From: SAR86 cluster bacterium
GTDB taxonomy: Bacteria > Pseudomonadota > Gammaproteobacteria > Pseudomonadales > Azotimanducaceae
Reading direction: 5' to 3'
Assembly: GCA_013204195.1 (NCBI GenBank)
Contig: JABMOJ010000057.1
Span: forward strand, 1 to 6,542
DNA length: 6,542 nt
How positions within the stretch are numbered: position 1 is the stretch's first letter; the number at the start of each line of letters is the position of its first letter. A program made the translations under genes and the position numbers. The notes beneath the pieces were generated by a model, which saw only the letters and a list, made by a program, of their open reading frames with translations, was not told the DNA's origin and did not search any database. Below, piece after piece: positions 6,457-6,542 of the stretch.

Positions 6457-6542
6457 GATTCGTCCCTGATTATTATCGATCATCCATGATCAAAACTTTT
6501 TGCCGTAAGTACTTTGTATTAATACATGGGCCTCAGCCGAAC
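6457..6542 (-). promoter_or_regulatory. Upstream non-coding region with two short palindromes
   Basis: These 86 bases hold the ribosome binding site, a 14-base inverted repeat GATCATCCATGATC (6478-6491, arms of six around two central bases) and a perfect 12-base palindrome TGTATTAATACA (6515-6526), with centres 36 bases apart. Each may be a regulator site. No convincing paired -35/-10 promoter was found; the AT-rich palindrome could overlap a -10 element whose -35 lies outside the window. An in-frame TGA at 6492-6490 limits how far upstream the gene could start. Confidence 0.4.
6463..6467 (-). promoter_or_regulatory. Ribosome binding site for the pilus gene
   Basis: AGGGA on the minus strand lies six bases upstream of the ATG at 6456. 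This supports that start over the in-frame ATG at 6483, which has no purine-rich site at a suitable distance and would place nine polar residues in front of the signal peptide. Confidence 0.65.

Noticed and set aside
6454..6483. In-frame ATG at 6483 as alternative start
   Set aside because: It would add MIDNNQGRI before the signal peptide and has no Shine-Dalgarno sequence, whereas the ATG at 6456 has AGGGA six bases upstream. It cannot be fully excluded.

Overview
The window is essentially one very large, incomplete gene read on the minus strand. An ATG at 6456 opens a frame that stays open to base 1: 2152 codons, no stop, and the 3' end lies outside the window. Every shorter open frame on either strand is a shadow of it. 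The only non-coding DNA is the 86 bases upstream of the start (6457-6542).

The encoded protein starts with a Sec-type signal peptide (residues 1-25). A chain of about sixteen acidic, Asp/Asn-rich, Ig-fold or cadherin-like modules of roughly 96-157 residues follows (about residues 27-1863), most closed by linkers such as NDNxP, NDAP or VADxP. The modules come in blocks: two cadherin-like (A, B), three Big_9-like (C-E), one cadherin-like (F), one untyped (G), three of the 'PxGAxL...VADxP' kind (H-J), one clear cadherin (K), three divergent modules (L-N), and two longer cysteine-bearing modules (O, P). From about residue 1880 the sequence turns into the N-terminal part of a PilY1/PilC-type type IV pilus protein. 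It has a 'PNVLIIEDDSRSMEW' segment with a DxSxS metal-site-like motif, a 'YYDPTVQYRPW' motif, an EF-hand-like loop, and the 'NFANWFTY' motif just before the window ends.

The best reading is a giant PilY1-like pilus-tip protein or adhesin carrying a cadherin-type stalk of about 1,840 residues ahead of the usual PilY1 module. If its missing C-terminus holds the PilY1 beta-propeller, the array would project from the pilus tip. Cysteines are absent between the signal peptide and residue 1661 and frequent afterwards, which divides the protein into a cysteine-free stalk and a probably disulfide-bonded distal part.

The Sec signal, the PilY1 family and the intermediate GC content suggest a Gram-negative bacterium, most likely a gammaproteobacterium (possibly aquatic or marine). 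This is inferred from family and composition only. No RNA gene, insertion sequence, CRISPR array or second protein gene was seen.
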